From Shinella sp. XGS7 (GTDB lineage Bacteria > Pseudomonadota > Gammaproteobacteria > Burkholderiales > Burkholderiaceae_C): 64,000 nt of DNA. The translations under genes were made by a program, and so were the position numbers. Of this stretch, positions 36,147 to 46,174 are shown piece by piece. Location: the NCBI RefSeq assembly GCF_020535565.1, contig NZ_CP084758.1, forward strand, positions 771,501 through 835,500. The letters run 5' to 3'. How positions within the stretch are numbered: the stretch's first letter is position 1; each line of letters starts with the position of its first letter. The notes under the pieces are model-generated. The model had not been told where the DNA came from. It did not search any database and saw only the letters and a list, made by a program, of their open reading frames with translations.

Positions 36147-36920
36147 TCAGGCGCCGAGGTCCTGCGCCAGCGCGACGAACTCCGCCACCGGCACCTCCTC
36201 GGCGCGGCGCTGCAGATCGAAGTGGCCGCCGTAGCCGCGGCCTTCCAGCCAGCGGCCCAGGCTGTGGCGCAGCAGCTTGCGGCGCTGCGAGAAGGCGCTG
36301 GCCACCATCTCCTCCAACAGGGCCGCATCCAGCACGGCCGGCTGAGCATAGGGCAGCATGCGCACGATGGCCGAGTCCACCCGCGGCGGCGGATCAAAGG
36401 CCTCGGGCGGCACGTCCATGATGGACTCCACCTGATAGCGCCACTGCAGCATCACCGAGAGGCGGCCGTAGTCCTTGCCGCCCGGTCCGGCGGCCATGCG
36501 GTCCACCACCTCCTTCTGCAGCATGAAGTGCTGATCGACCACGCGGTCGACGAAGCCAAGCAGATGGAAGAGGATGGGCGTGGAGATGTTGTAGGGCAGA
36601 TTGCCGACCACGCGCAGCTTCTGCCCCCGGGCCTCGGCCAGCGCGCCGAAGTCCACCTTCAGCACATCGGACTCCACCACCTCGATGTGTTCGCGCTTGC
36701 GCATGCGCGCGGCCAGATCGCGGTCCAGCTCGACCACGGTCAGCGGCCGGCTGCTGGCCGGCATGCGCTCCAGCAGGGGCAGGGTCAGGGCACCCAGGCC
36801 GGGGCCGATCTCGACCAGGGCCTCGCCCTCGCCCGGGGCGATGGCATCGACGATGCCATCGATGATGACGCGGTCGGTCAGGAAATGCTGGCCGAAACGC
36901 TTGCGCGGGATATGAGCCAT
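36147..36920 (-). CDS. rsmA: 16S rRNA dimethyladenosine methyltransferase
   Basis: A 257-residue SAM-dependent enzyme (KsgA) that dimethylates two adjacent adenines near the 3' end of 16S r[14 protein letters not shown] is the N-terminal signature, [15 protein letters not shown] binds [17 protein letters not shown] is the NLPY catalytic motif, and [18 protein letters not shown] is typical. ATG 36920 gives the standard [11 protein letters not shown] start. It follows surA by seven bases in the conserved lptD-surA-rsmA operon, where pdxA is often between surA and rsmA but is absent here. Confidence 0.96.
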   Translation of the reverse strand: MAHIPRKRFGQHFLTDRVIIDGIVDAIAPGEGEALVEIGPGLGALTLPLLERMPASSRPLTVVELDRDLAARMRKREHIEVVESDVLKVDFGALAEARGQKLRVVGNLPYNISTPILFHLLGFVDRVVDQHFMLQKEVVDRMAAGPGGKDYGRLSVMLQWRYQVESIMDVPPEAFDPPPRVDSAIVRMLPYAQPAVLDAALLEEMVASAFSQRRKLLRHSLGRWLEGRGYGGHFDLQRRAEEVPVAEFVALAQDLGA

Positions 36921-36927
36921 CGAGCGC

Positions 36928-38244
36928 TTACTGCCACTCGCGCAGTTCGACGAAGGCGCGGGCGCGCAGATCGCGCACCCAGTCCTTGTAGGCGTCTTCG
37001 TACTTCTGCTCGCGCAGGGCATTGCGGGCCTGCTCGCGCAGCTGCTTGGGATCCACCTCGACGTCGCGGCGCTCCTCCACCTTGATCAGGTGCAGGCCGA
37101 AACGCGAGACCACGGGCTCGGACAGGCCGCCCAGGGGCAGGGCATTCATCGCCTCCTCGAACTCGGGCACGAAGGCGCCGGGCGAGACCCAGCCCAGATC
37201 ACCGCCCTGGGGGGCGCTGCCATCCTCGGAGTTCTCGCGGGCCACATCCTCGAAGCTGGCGCGGCCGGACTCGATGGCGCGCTTGAATTCCTGCAGGCGG
37301 CGGGCGGCCAGCTCGGCCGGCAGCTGGGGCGAGGGGCGCAGCAGCACATGGCGGGCGCGGGTCTGGGTCACCAGGCTGGCGGCCTCGCTGCCATCGCGGC
37401 GCTGCACCAGCTTGAGCACATGGAAGCCGGCACCCGAGCGCAGCAGCTGGGGCGCCACCTGGCCGCTCTTGAGGTCGCGCACGAAGTCCACAAAGATATC
37501 GGGCAGGCGGTCCGCCGGGCGCAGGCCGATCTCGCCGCCGCGCGCCTTGTTGCCGTCTTCCGAGACCTCGCGAGCCACGGCCGTGAAGTCCTCGCCGCCT
37601 TGCACGCGCTTGAGCGCAGCCTCGGCCTTGGCGCGACGCTCGGCGACCTGGGCCTCGGAGGCGCCTTCCGGCACGGTCACCAGGATCTGGGCCAGGTTGA
37701 GCTGCACGCCGCCGACGCTCTTTTTGCGCTGCTCGTCCAGGAACTGGTCGATCTCGCCATCGGTGATGCGGATGCGCCCCTGCACCTCGCGCTCACGCAC
37801 CCGCTCGGTCATCATCTGATCGCGCAGGTTCTCGCGGAAGCGCTTGTAATCCATGCCCTCGGCCTGCAGGCGCTCGCGCAGCTGCTCCATGCTCAGGCGG
37901 TTCTGGGTGGCCACATTGCCCACCACCCGGTCCAGCTCGGGCTCGTCCACGCGCGAACCGTTCTCGCGGGCGTAGGTGACGATCACACGGTCCTCGATCA
38001 GGGCCTCCAGGGCCTGCTTGCGCAGCACCTCGGGATCGGCCGCCTCGCCGCGCTGACGGGCTTCGGCGCGCAGGCGCTCGTAGCGCTGATTCACCTCGCT
38101 GGCTGCCACCACGTCCTGGTTGACCACCGCGGCGATATGGTCGCCTGGCTTCAGGGTGCTGGCCCCGCTTTGCGCCACGGCGGCGCCGCAGGCCAGGGCC
38201 AGGCTCAGGGCGCCGGCCAGGGTTCGAATGGTCAGATCAGTCAT
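36928..38244 (-). CDS. surA: Periplasmic peptidyl-prolyl isomerase/chaperone SurA
   Basis: A 438-residue exported chaperone for outer-membrane proteins. The signal peptide runs to about residue 24 ([14 protein letters not shown]). The N-domain begins [12 protein letters not shown], then two parvulin domains are recognisable by [22 protein letters not shown] and [20 protein letters not shown]. The C-terminal helix completes the core chaperone. The start overlaps the lptD stop by eight bases. LptD is itself a SurA client, so the operon couples the chaperone to its substrate. Confidence 0.95.
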   Translation of the reverse strand: MTDLTIRTLAGALSLALACGAAVAQSGASTLKPGDHIAAVVNQDVVAASEVNQRYERLRAEARQRGEAADPEVLRKQALEALIEDRVIVTYARENGSRVDEPELDRVVGNVATQNRLSMEQLRERLQAEGMDYKRFRENLRDQMMTERVREREVQGRIRITDGEIDQFLDEQRKKSVGGVQLNLAQILVTVPEGASEAQVAERRAKAEAALKRVQGGEDFTAVAREVSEDGNKARGGEIGLRPADRLPDIFVDFVRDLKSGQVAPQLLRSGAGFHVLKLVQRRDGSEAASLVTQTRARHVLLRPSPQLPAELAARRLQEFKRAIESGRASFEDVARENSEDGSAPQGGDLGWVSPGAFVPEFEEAMNALPLGGLSEPVVSRFGLHLIKVEERRDVEVDPKQLREQARNALREQKYEDAYKDWVRDLRARAFVELREWQ

Positions 38245-40681
38245 AGGATCGAGTGGACGAGCGGGGTTCGCTCAGCTGGCGATAACCGGGGATATTGTCT
38301 CTCAGGACCCCCAGGGCATTGGAGCCCAGACGGGACAGTCCCACGAATTCCAGCTGCAGCAGCAGCCGGGTATTGGTTTCGGCCCGGCCGGTGGACAGGC
38401 GCTCGGCGCCCATGCGCAGGATCCAGCAGCCGGCGTCGTATTCCACGCCCACCACCGAATCGGTCAGGCGACGGTCGCGCAGGCTGTACTGCAGGCGGCC
38501 GGCGCTGTACCAGGCCCCGCCCCCGCTGCAGCTGGCGCCGCCGGAGGCGCCGGCGTTGAAGCTGCGCACCTGCTCGCGCGCCGCCGCGGCACCGAACAGC
38601 GGCCACTGCCAGCCCAGCTCCAGCTGCTCGCTCTGGTCGCGCGCCAGGCGGTAGGCGGCGCTCACGGTGCGGTAGGGGCCCGGCGAGTAGCGCGCCCGGA
38701 AGGTGGAGCGCACGCTGCGGCCGCTGTCGGGGTTGTACTGCAGGGTGCCGTCCAGCCACCAGCGCCGGCTCACATGGGCCGAGCCCAGCAGCAGCAGGTC
38801 GGAGAAGTTCTGGGTATAGGGCTGGCCGTCCGGCGTGATCAGCTGGTCACGGAACAGAAAGCGCTGCACCAGGCCCAGGCGCAGCAGCTCCTCGCCGCGC
38901 TCGGATTCCAGCCAGCGCGTGGTCACACCCGCGGCGAGCTGGTGCGCGTCCGACACCCGGTCCACGCCCGAGAACTGGTTCTCGGTGTAGATGGAATCGA
39001 AGTTGAAGTCCTTGGGCGCGGCATCGAAATTGGGCAGGGCGCTCTGGTCGCGGTAGGCCGTGTTCACATAGAGCAGGCGCGGCTCCAGGGTCTGCTGCAG
39101 CTCGCGGCCGAAGAGCCGGGTCTGGCGCTCGAAGATCCAGCCATGGTCGATGCTGAAGGTGGGCACGGTGCGGCTGGCGCTGCGCCGGCCGTCGCTCAGG
39201 GGCCGGTCCAGCGAATAGCTGGCCGCATTGATCGAGAGCTTGGGGATCAGCCACCAGGCCGCGCCGCCCATGGGCAGGCTCACATGGCCCAGGGCGTGCA
39301 CGCGCGAGCCCGTCATCAGCTGGGTGCTCAGGGCCTCGCGGGGCAGGTCGAAGCGGTTGTACTCCAGCTCCAGGCCGCCCTCCAGGCGCGCCTTGCGGCC
39401 CCAGGGGATGAAGCCGGCCAGCACGCCCTCGTCGGCCGCGCTGGACAGGCGCACGCCGATCTGGGGCGTGCGCTGGTAGGGCGACTCAAAGCGCGCCGCC
39501 AGGTCCGTGCCCTGCAGCAGCTGCCATTGCTGCACCCGCGCATAGGCCGTGGCCTCGCCCCAGCTGAAGCTGTGCATGCGCCCCAGCTGCAGATCGCTGG
39601 CCAGCAGGCGCTGCGTGGGGCTGCTGATGCGCTTGGGCAGGTCTTTCCAGTAGTTGTCGTCGGAGACCCGCTCGGCATTGAGCCGGTACTTCCAGTCCAT
39701 GCCCAGCTCGCCGCTATTGGCCAGGTTCAGGGCCCAGCGCTTGCGCTCGGCCACCCGGTCCCAGGGCAGCCAGGCCAGATTGAGCTGGCCGCGGTGCTCG
39801 GCCTCCAGATAGCGGAACTCGCTGTCCAGGCCCATGCCGCGACGCGTCATCATGAAGGGCGTCAGCGTGGCATCGCGCTGCGGCGCGATATTCCAGTAGT
39901 AAGGCAGGCCCAGCTCGAAGCCGCTGCGGTTGTCCAGGCCCAGATTGGGCGGCAGCCAGCCCGACTTGCGCTCGCTGCTGAGCGGGAAGCTCAGGGCCGG
40001 GGCCGCCAGGATGGGCACGCCCTGGAAGCGCAGCACGGCGCCGGTGGCCAGGCCCTCATTGGCCTCGAAATCCATGCGCAGGGTCTGGGCGCTGAGCTCC
40101 CAGGCCGGGGTCTGGCCCGGCTCCACCGCCGGGCAGCTGCTGTAGGTGGCCGCCTCGGCGCGCAGGCGCTGCTGGCCCAGGAAGCGCAGGCTGCGCGCCT
40201 GACCGCCACCGCCGGTCTGCGAGAAGAAATAGCTGGGCTGGGTGAACTCGCCCTCGAAGCGGTCCACGAAGAGCTGCACGGCCGGCCCGCGCACCACGGC
40301 GCCGCCGCGGCTCACCTCCACCGAGCCCTCGGCCCGGGCCAGGTCATTGGGCTGGTCGTAGCTCAGGGTGTCGGCGCGCAGCAGCAGCTCGCCGTAGCGC
40401 AGCTCCACCTCGCCCTCGGCCTGGGCGCGCTGGTCCACCTGGGACTCCAGCTTGCGGGCGCTCATCACCAGGGCCGGCTTGCTCTCCTGGCCGGGACTGC
40501 CGGGCGGGGTGAGCATGCGGGCCGGGCGCAGGCGCGGCGCTTCGCTGGCCGCCGATGCGGCGGCCGCAGCGGGCAGGGGCGGCTCGGCCGCGGCCTGGGC
40601 CCAGCCCGTGGCCCCCAGGCTCATGGCGAGCAGCAGGGGATGCAGGGGGAATTTGGAGGGGGGCGGCAGAGGGCGCAGCAC
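38237..40681 (-). CDS. lptD: LPS-assembly outer-membrane protein LptD
   Basis: An 814-residue beta-barrel that inserts LPS into the outer leaflet with LptE. After the signal peptide, the OstA-like periplasmic jellyroll (KPALVMSARKLESQVDQRAQAEGEVELRYG... LLRADTLSYDQ) is followed by the barrel (DSEFRYLEAEHRGQLN and many alternating aromatic strands). Cysteines near the N-domain (SSCPAVEPGQ) and in the C-terminal strands (GASCSGG, DAGCWIL) are placed as in LptD proteins that need disulfides. The gene heads lptD-surA-rsmA and is divergent from amgK with a 123-bp promoter region. Confidence 0.94.
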   Translation of the reverse strand: MLRPLPPPSKFPLHPLLLAMSLGATGWAQAAAEPPLPAAAAASAASEAPRLRPARMLTPPGSPGQESKPALVMSARKLESQVDQRAQAEGEVELRYGELLLRADTLSYDQPNDLARAEGSVEVSRGGAVVRGPAVQLFVDRFEGEFTQPSYFFSQTGGGGQARSLRFLGQQRLRAEAATYSSCPAVEPGQTPAWELSAQTLRMDFEANEGLATGAVLRFQGVPILAAPALSFPLSSERKSGWLPPNLGLDNRSGFELGLPYYWNIAPQRDATLTPFMMTRRGMGLDSEFRYLEAEHRGQLNLAWLPWDRVAERKRWALNLANSGELGMDWKYRLNAERVSDDNYWKDLPKRISSPTQRLLASDLQLGRMHSFSWGEATAYARVQQWQLLQGTDLAARFESPYQRTPQIGVRLSSAADEGVLAGFIPWGRKARLEGGLELEYNRFDLPREALSTQLMTGSRVHALGHVSLPMGGAAWWLIPKLSINAASYSLDRPLSDGRRSASRTVPTFSIDHGWIFERQTRLFGRELQQTLEPRLLYVNTAYRDQSALPNFDAAPKDFNFDSIYTENQFSGVDRVSDAHQLAAGVTTRWLESERGEELLRLGLVQRFLFRDQLITPDGQPYTQNFSDLLLLGSAHVSRRWWLDGTLQYNPDSGRSVRSTFRARYSPGPYRTVSAAYRLARDQSEQLELGWQWPLFGAAAAREQVRSFNAGASGGASCSGGGAWYSAGRLQYSLRDRRLTDSVVGVEYDAGCWILRMGAERLSTGRAETNTRLLLQLEFVGLSRLGSNALGVLRDNIPGYRQLSEPRSSTRSYD

Positions 40682-40804
40682 GGCGTCGAAGAACGTCTTC
40701 TTGGGGCGGTGAGGTGGTCAACCCTCGGCCGCTTGCCGACGGTTTGTAGAATTCATTATCCATGAGGGCCCCGACCTGGCGCGCCCAAACCCCGCCCCGT
40801 CCGC

Positions 40805-41866
40805 ATGAAGCCCATAGACTGGCCCGAACCGGCCCGCAAAACGATCCTTCTCGACTGGCTGAATGCCCTGGCCGCCCCCCAGGGTCTGCGCCCCGAGACC
40901 CTGCGACTCGCCCACGCCGACGCCAGCACGCGCCGCTATCTGCGCCTGGACTGCGTGGACGGCGGCAGCCGCATCGTGATGGACGCCCCGCCCCAGCATG
41001 GCTCCATGCGCCCCTTTGTGGAGGTGGGGGCCCAGCTGGCGGCCTGCGGTCTGCATGTGCCCGAGGTGCTGGACTTTGCCGAGGACCGCGGCCTGCTCCT
41101 GCTCAGCGACCTGGGCGAGCAGCCCTATCTGCAAGCGCTGCAGCAGGCCTCGGCCGCCGAGGCCGACCGCCTGATGCGCGATGCCGCCGCCGCCCTGCTG
41201 CGCTGGCAGCGTGGCGGCGATGCCAGCCGCCTGCCCGTCTACGACGAGGCCTTCATCCGCCGCGAGCTGCAGATCTTTGTGGACTGGTGCGTGGGCCGCG
41301 AGTTCGGCCGCCAGTGGAACGAGACCCAGCAGGCCTGGTGGGAGAAGACCTGCGCCGCCCTGGTGCGCGCCATGCTGGCCCAGCCGCAGGTGCCCATGCA
41401 CCGTGACTTCATGGTGCGCAATCTGATGGTCTGCCCTGCCGAGGCCGGCAATCCCGGCATCCTGGACTTCCAGGACGCGGTGCGCGGCCCCATCGCCTAC
41501 GACATGGCCTCCCTGCTGCGCGACGCCTTCATCTCCTGGGACGAGGAGCGCGAGCTGGACTGGGCCATCCGCTACTGGGAGCAGGCCCGCAAGGCCGGCC
41601 TGCTGGCGGACCACGAGTTTGGCGAGGACTTCGGCGCCTTCTGGCGCGCCCTGGAATGGGCGGGGCTGCAGCGCCACCTCAAGATCCTGGGCATCTTCTG
41701 CCGCCTCAAGCACCGCGACGGCAAGCCCGCCTATGCCGAGGACCTGCCGCGCCTGTTCGCCTATGCGATCAAGGTCTCCACCCGCTATATCGAGCTCTCG
41801 CCCCTGACCCGCCTGCTGGAAGAGCTGCAGGGCCATCTGACGCAGACCGGCTTCAGTCTGCGCTGA
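40805..41866 (+). CDS. amgK: Anomeric N-acetylmuramate/N-acetylglucosamine kinase (APH-family)
   Basis: A 353-residue sugar kinase of the aminoglycoside-phosphotransferase fold. ADASTRRYLRLDC is the N-lobe opening typical of AmgK, VPMHRDFMVRNLMV is the catalytic Brenner-like motif, and GILDFQDAVRGPIAYDMASLLRDAF the DFG-like motif. AmgK phosphorylates MurNAc at C1 to recycle cell wall without GlmU. Its usual partner gene murU is not adjacent; a convergent LysR gene overlaps its end by 14 bp. The lptD/amgK divergent placement is common in Burkholderiales and Pseudomonas. Confidence 0.9.
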   Translation: MKPIDWPEPARKTILLDWLNALAAPQGLRPETLRLAHADASTRRYLRLDCVDGGSRIVMDAPPQHGSMRPFVEVGAQLAACGLHVPEVLDFAEDRGLLLLSDLGEQPYLQALQQASAAEADRLMRDAAAALLRWQRGGDASRLPVYDEAFIRRELQIFVDWCVGREFGRQWNETQQAWWEKTCAALVRAMLAQPQVPMHRDFMVRNLMVCPAEAGNPGILDFQDAVRGPIAYDMASLLRDAFISWDEERELDWAIRYWEQARKAGLLADHEFGEDFGAFWRALEWAGLQRHLKILGIFCRLKHRDGKPAYAEDLPRLFAYAIKVSTRYIELSPLTRLLEELQGHLTQTGFSLR

Positions 41867-42881
41867 GCGGCTCGGGCGCGACCCAGGCCTCGGCCGGCGC
41901 CGGTGTGGGGCTGCCGCAGACGCCGGGATTGGTCTCGCAGCCCGCGGCCGCCAGCCAGGGGTCGCGGTCCTCGCCCCCGAACACGTCCAGCAGAAAGTCC
42001 AGAAAGGCCCGGGTGCGGGCCGGCATGTGCTTGCGCGAGGGCATGGCGGCCCAGATCGTGAGGCTGAACAAGCGCCACTCCGGCAGCACGCGCTCCAGCG
42101 CATGCTCCAGCAGCGCGTCCTCGATCAGGAAGGACGGCAGGCCGGCAATGCCCAGGCCGTGCAGGGCTGCGGCGTAGTTGGTGTCGGCATGGCCGGTAGC
42201 CAGCACCGGTTTCTTGGGCACCAGGGTCAGGCTGTCGCCACCGGGCTCATCATCGCCCCAGGCGCCGCGCTGGAACACGATGCCGCGCTGCAGCTCCGAG
42301 ACCGGGGGCAGCAGGGTGTCGTGATCACGCAGATCGTGGGGATGGCTGGGCCGGCCGCGGCGGTTCAGGTATTCGGGTGCGGCGCACAGAATCACCTCGG
42401 TGCGCGCCAGGCGCCGCGCCACGAAGTCCCCGTCCAGGGGCTGGCGGGTCTGCAGGATGGTGATGTCGTAGGCCTCGTCCACCGCATCGATGCCGCCGGG
42501 CGAGCTCAGCTCCACCGTGACCTGCGGATACTGCTTGTGGAACTTGGGCAGGTGCTTGGCCAGCTGGTGCACGGCAATGGCCGGTGGCACCAGCACCCGC
42601 AGATGGCCGCGCGGCTCGGTGGTGGCGCTGGTGGCCAGGGCGGTGGCCTCGTCCACCTCGGTCAGGATGCGCCGGGCGCGCTCCAGATAGGCCTCGCCGA
42701 TATCGGTCAGGGCCAGGCGGCGGGTGGTGCGGTTGATCAGCCGGGCGCCCAGATGGTCCTCCAGCTCCGCCACCAGGCGGGTCACCACGGCCGGCGCCAG
42801 ATCCAGGGCCCGCGCGGCCGAGGCAAAGCTGCCCTCGTCGATCACGCGTACGAAAACCCGCAGTGCCCTGAGCTGATCCAT
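41853..42881 (-). CDS. LysR-family transcriptional regulator (CrgA-like)
   Basis: A 342-residue LTTR. The winged HTH MDQLRALRVFVRVIDEGSFASAARALDLAPAVVTRLVAELEDHLG is followed by the ligand-binding domain beginning GHLRVLVPPAIAVHQLAKHLPKF. The C-terminus is about 30 residues longer than usual and ends in a Cys/Pro-rich tail (CETNPGVCGSPTPAPAEAW). The gene is divergent from the murA paralogue with a 110-bp gap and may control it. Ligand unknown. Confidence 0.85.
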   Translation of the reverse strand: MDQLRALRVFVRVIDEGSFASAARALDLAPAVVTRLVAELEDHLGARLINRTTRRLALTDIGEAYLERARRILTEVDEATALATSATTEPRGHLRVLVPPAIAVHQLAKHLPKFHKQYPQVTVELSSPGGIDAVDEAYDITILQTRQPLDGDFVARRLARTEVILCAAPEYLNRRGRPSHPHDLRDHDTLLPPVSELQRGIVFQRGAWGDDEPGGDSLTLVPKKPVLATGHADTNYAAALHGLGIAGLPSFLIEDALLEHALERVLPEWRLFSLTIWAAMPSRKHMPARTRAFLDFLLDVFGGEDRDPWLAAAGCETNPGVCGSPTPAPAEAWVAPEPLSAD

Positions 42882-42991
42882 GCCTAGCCACTCCTCGAAT
42901 GCCCGGCAAGTCTAAGGGAGCCGCCCCCGGCTTTTCGCCAAGCCCGATAATTGCCTTCCAGCCCACCGCTTTCCCGGCCACACCGCGCAGC

Positions 42992-44302
42992 ATGTCCAAT
43001 CTGATCGTCCACGGCGGCAACCCCCTCAAGGGCCGCATCATCCCCTCGGCCAACAAGAACGCCGTCCTGCCCATCCTCTGCGCCACCCTGCTGAGTGCCG
43101 AGCCCATCCGCCTGCGCGGCGTGCCCGAGATCACTGATGTGAAGAAGATCCTCGAGGTCTTCCGCAAGCTGGGCAGCACGGTGCAGATGGACTTCAAGAC
43201 CGGCATCCTGGACATCCACCACCGCGACACGCATTTCGACCCCGCCGTGGACCGCCTGCCCGAGGAGATGCGCAGCTCCATCATGCTGGTGCCGGGCCTG
43301 ATGGCGCGCTTCGGCGCCGCGCGGGTGGAAGATGACGTCAAGGGCTGCACCCTGGGCGCGCGCGAGATCGATCCCCATGTGGATGTCTTCGAGCGCTTTG
43401 GCGCCAGCGTCGAGCGCCTGGCCGACGGCCTGTCCCTGCATGTGGCCGGCAAGCTGCGCGCCAACGACCACTGGACCGACTACGCCTCGGTCACCACCAC
43501 CGAGAACTTCGTGCTCTGCGCCGCCCTGGCCGACGGCAGCTCCACCCTGATGAATGCCGCCAGCGAGCCGCATGTGCAGGAGTTCTGCCAGTTCATGCAG
43601 ATGCTGGGCGCCAAGCTCGAGGGCCTGGGCACCTCGCGCCTGAGCATCCACGGCGTGGAACGCCTGGGCGGCGGCGACTTCACGTTTGCCGAAGACTTCC
43701 ACGAGATCGTCACCTTCCTGGCCCTGGGCGCCATCACCGGCGGCGATGTGCAGGTCAAGAACTCGCACCCCGAGCAGTTCCCCCTGATCGACCGCACCTT
43801 CGCCAAGTTCGGCGTGCAGATCACCCATGAGGACGGCTGGTCGCGCGCCAGCATCGTGGCGCCCGACGGCAAGCTCAAGGTCAAGGAACCCTTCACCCGC
43901 AATATCCTGCAGAAGGTGGAGGCCGCCCCCTGGCCCTATCTGCCGGTGGACCTGCTGCCCATCTTCGTGGCCCTGGGTGTCAAGGCCGAGGGCAGCATGA
44001 TGTTCTGGAACAAGGTCTATGACGGCGCCATGGGCTGGACCTCGGAACTCTCCAAGTTCGGTGCGCACGCCTTCCTGTCCGACCCGCACCGCATGGTCAC
44101 CTTCGGCGGCAAGCCGCTCTCGCCCGCCGAGGTGGAGAGCCCCTACATCATCCGCGTGGCCATTGCCCTGCTGATGGTGGCAGCCAGCATCCCGGGCCGC
44201 TCGGTGATCCGCAACGCCACACCCATCCGCCGCGCCCACCCCCACTTCGCCGAGAACATCGGCAAGCTGGGCGTGCGCGTCGAGTGGGTCGAGGGCGACT
44301 GA
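42992..44302 (+). CDS. MurA-family enolpyruvyltransferase paralogue
   Basis: A 436-residue EPSP/MurA-fold protein. Residues that match MurA catalysis are present: Lys22 in IPSANKNAVLPIL, Cys119 in VKGCTLGAREID (the MurA cysteine that binds fosfomycin), Asp in LPVDLLPIF and Arg in SPYIIRVAIA. The wording differs much from canonical MurA (for example GGCTIGARPVD, FPTDMQ), so this is a divergent paralogue, and the housekeeping murA probably lies elsewhere. ATG 42992 gives MSNLIVHGGNPLKG. It may transfer enolpyruvate to UDP-GlcNAc or a related sugar. Start of a short operon with the next two genes. Confidence 0.8.
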   Translation: MSNLIVHGGNPLKGRIIPSANKNAVLPILCATLLSAEPIRLRGVPEITDVKKILEVFRKLGSTVQMDFKTGILDIHHRDTHFDPAVDRLPEEMRSSIMLVPGLMARFGAARVEDDVKGCTLGAREIDPHVDVFERFGASVERLADGLSLHVAGKLRANDHWTDYASVTTTENFVLCAALADGSSTLMNAASEPHVQEFCQFMQMLGAKLEGLGTSRLSIHGVERLGGGDFTFAEDFHEIVTFLALGAITGGDVQVKNSHPEQFPLIDRTFAKFGVQITHEDGWSRASIVAPDGKLKVKEPFTRNILQKVEAAPWPYLPVDLLPIFVALGVKAEGSMMFWNKVYDGAMGWTSELSKFGAHAFLSDPHRMVTFGGKPLSPAEVESPYIIRVAIALLMVAASIPGRSVIRNATPIRRAHPHFAENIGKLGVRVEWVEGD

Positions 44303-44320
44303 GCCCTGCCCGCACGCGCA

Positions 44321-45229
44321 ATGCTGAGGCGCTCTATGGTCGCCGCGCTGGCCCTGCTGGCCGCGGCGGGCTGGGCCCAGGGCTCCGAGCCGCCGCGCCT
44401 GCGCTGGCTGGTGCAGGAGATCCCGCCACATTTCAGCTACCCGGCCGGGCGCGCGCCCAGCCGCCCCGAGGAGCTGGGCCAGGGCGAGGTGGACGGCTTT
44501 CTGCGCCTGCTGATCCAGCGCCTGCCCGAGTACCGCCACGAGTTCGTGGAGGCCAGCACGCCGCGCTATGAGAGCCTCTCGCGCCAGGGCCAGACCCTGT
44601 GCAGCGTGCTGCATCTGCGCAGCCCCGAGCGCCTGGACTGGCTCTACTTCACGCCCCTGCACCCGGCCCTAGGCTCGCGCCAGATCCATGTGATCGTGCA
44701 CCGCGACAATCTGGCGCGCTTTCAGCGCGAGGGCCAGGCGCTTCAGCTCGGTGAACTGCTGCAGCGCAACGATCTGACGGGCCTGGTGGCGCGCGAGCGC
44801 AGCTTCGGCCCGCGCATTGATGCCCTGCTGCAGGCCCAGGGCGAACGCGGTCCGCGCAGCATCTCGGCGGCCCGCGGCCCCCAGCTGCTGGCCATGCTGC
44901 GCGCCAAGCGCATGGACTACACCCTGGAATATCCCGCCACCGTGGATGAGTACCAGCGCAGCCTGGGGGGGCCGGCCGAGCTGGTCAAGCTGCCCGTGGC
45001 CGAGGGCCGCAGCACCCAGCTGGCCACCGCCTCCTGCAGCCGCACGCCCGAGGGCAGGCGCCAGATCGAGGCCATCGACCTGGCCGTGCGCCGCCTGGCC
45101 ACCGACCCGCAACGCGAGCGCTGGCTGCGTGAATGGCGCGGCGACGGCCTGGCGGGCGACGAGGCCGAGCGCCAGCGCCTGCTGCGCTATCTGGACGAGC
45201 GCGGCCGCGGCGGCCCGCAGATCGAGTAG
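44321..45229 (+). CDS. Periplasmic solute-binding-like protein (SBP family 3 fold)
   Basis: A 302-residue exported protein: signal peptide MLRRSMVAALALLAAAGWAQG, then a two-lobe binding fold opening with PRLRWLVQEIPPHFSYPAG. That is the TIGR02285-like group in which the family 3 pattern is kept without an adjacent ABC permease. It starts 18 bases after the murA paralogue. Ligand unknown; a sensory or amino-acid role would be usual. Confidence 0.7.
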   Translation: MLRRSMVAALALLAAAGWAQGSEPPRLRWLVQEIPPHFSYPAGRAPSRPEELGQGEVDGFLRLLIQRLPEYRHEFVEASTPRYESLSRQGQTLCSVLHLRSPERLDWLYFTPLHPALGSRQIHVIVHRDNLARFQREGQALQLGELLQRNDLTGLVARERSFGPRIDALLQAQGERGPRSISAARGPQLLAMLRAKRMDYTLEYPATVDEYQRSLGGPAELVKLPVAEGRSTQLATASCSRTPEGRRQIEAIDLAVRRLATDPQRERWLREWRGDGLAGDEAERQRLLRYLDERGRGGPQIE

Positions 45230-45238
45230 GCCCGCGCC

Positions 45239-46174
45239 ATGGCCCGCCCGCCCAAGCTGGCCCTGCCCCTGCGCGAGGGTGTGGCCGCCAGCGCCCTGGC
45301 CTGCCCGCCCGGCCCCTGGCCGCGCCTGCTGGACTTTCTGGCCGAGCGCCTGCCCCTGGTGAGCCGCGCCGACTGGGCCGCGCGCCTGGCCGCCGGCGAG
45401 CTGCTGGACGCGCGGGGCCAGGTCTTGCCCGCGGACCCGCCCTACCGCGCCGGTGAACGCATCTACTACTACCGCCAGCTGGCCCAGGAGCCCGAGATTC
45501 CCTTCGCCGAGCAGATCCTGTTCCAGGACGAGCATCTGCTGGTGGCCGACAAGCCGCATTTCCTGCCCGTCACGCCCAAGGGCCGCTATGTGCAGCAGAC
45601 CCTGCTGACCCGGCTGCGCCGGCGCACCGGCCTGGCTGCGCTCACGCCCATCCACCGCCTGGACCGTGAAACCGCCGGCCTGTGCCTGTTTGCCATCCGG
45701 CCGCAGGACCGCGATGCCTACCAGGGCCTGTTCCGCGAGCGCGCGGTGGAGAAGGTGTACGAGGCCATCGCCGCCGCGCCCGAGGCGTCAGGGCAAGACC
45801 TGACTCTGCCCCTGCGCTACCGCAGCCGCCTGCAGGAACGTGCCGAGGCCTTCATGCAGATGGCCGAGGTGGCGGGCGAGCCCAATGCCGAGACGCTGAT
45901 CAGCCTGCTGCAGCGCCTGCCCGGCGGCCTGGCGCGCTATGAGCTGCGCCCCAGCACCGGCCAGAAGCACCAGCTGCGCGCCCAGATGAGCGCCCTGGGC
46001 CTGCCCCTGCTGGGTGACCGCATCTACCCCCTGCTGCAGCCGGACGAGGCGCAGCCCAGCTTCGAGCGCCCGCTGCAGCTGCTGGCCCGCGAGATTGCTT
46101 TCACGGACCCGCTGACGGGCCAGGCGCGGCGCTTTCACAGCGCGCTGCGCCTGCCCTCCTGCGTCCTGCCCTGA
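45239..46174 (+). CDS. RluA-family pseudouridine synthase
   Basis: A 311-residue enzyme converting uridine to pseudouridine in RNA. The catalytic motif IHRLDRETAGL, with its active-site aspartate, is preceded by DEHLLVADKPHFLPV and followed by TGQKHQLRAQMSALGLPLLGD, all typical of RluA. An N-terminal region of about 90 residues comes first. The stop abuts the convergent phytase-like gene with no gap (46174/46175). The exact rRNA or tRNA target is not readable. Confidence 0.88.
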   Translation: MARPPKLALPLREGVAASALACPPGPWPRLLDFLAERLPLVSRADWAARLAAGELLDARGQVLPADPPYRAGERIYYYRQLAQEPEIPFAEQILFQDEHLLVADKPHFLPVTPKGRYVQQTLLTRLRRRTGLAALTPIHRLDRETAGLCLFAIRPQDRDAYQGLFRERAVEKVYEAIAAAPEASGQDLTLPLRYRSRLQERAEAFMQMAEVAGEPNAETLISLLQRLPGGLARYELRPSTGQKHQLRAQMSALGLPLLGDRIYPLLQPDEAQPSFERPLQLLAREIAFTDPLTGQARRFHSALRLPSCVLP

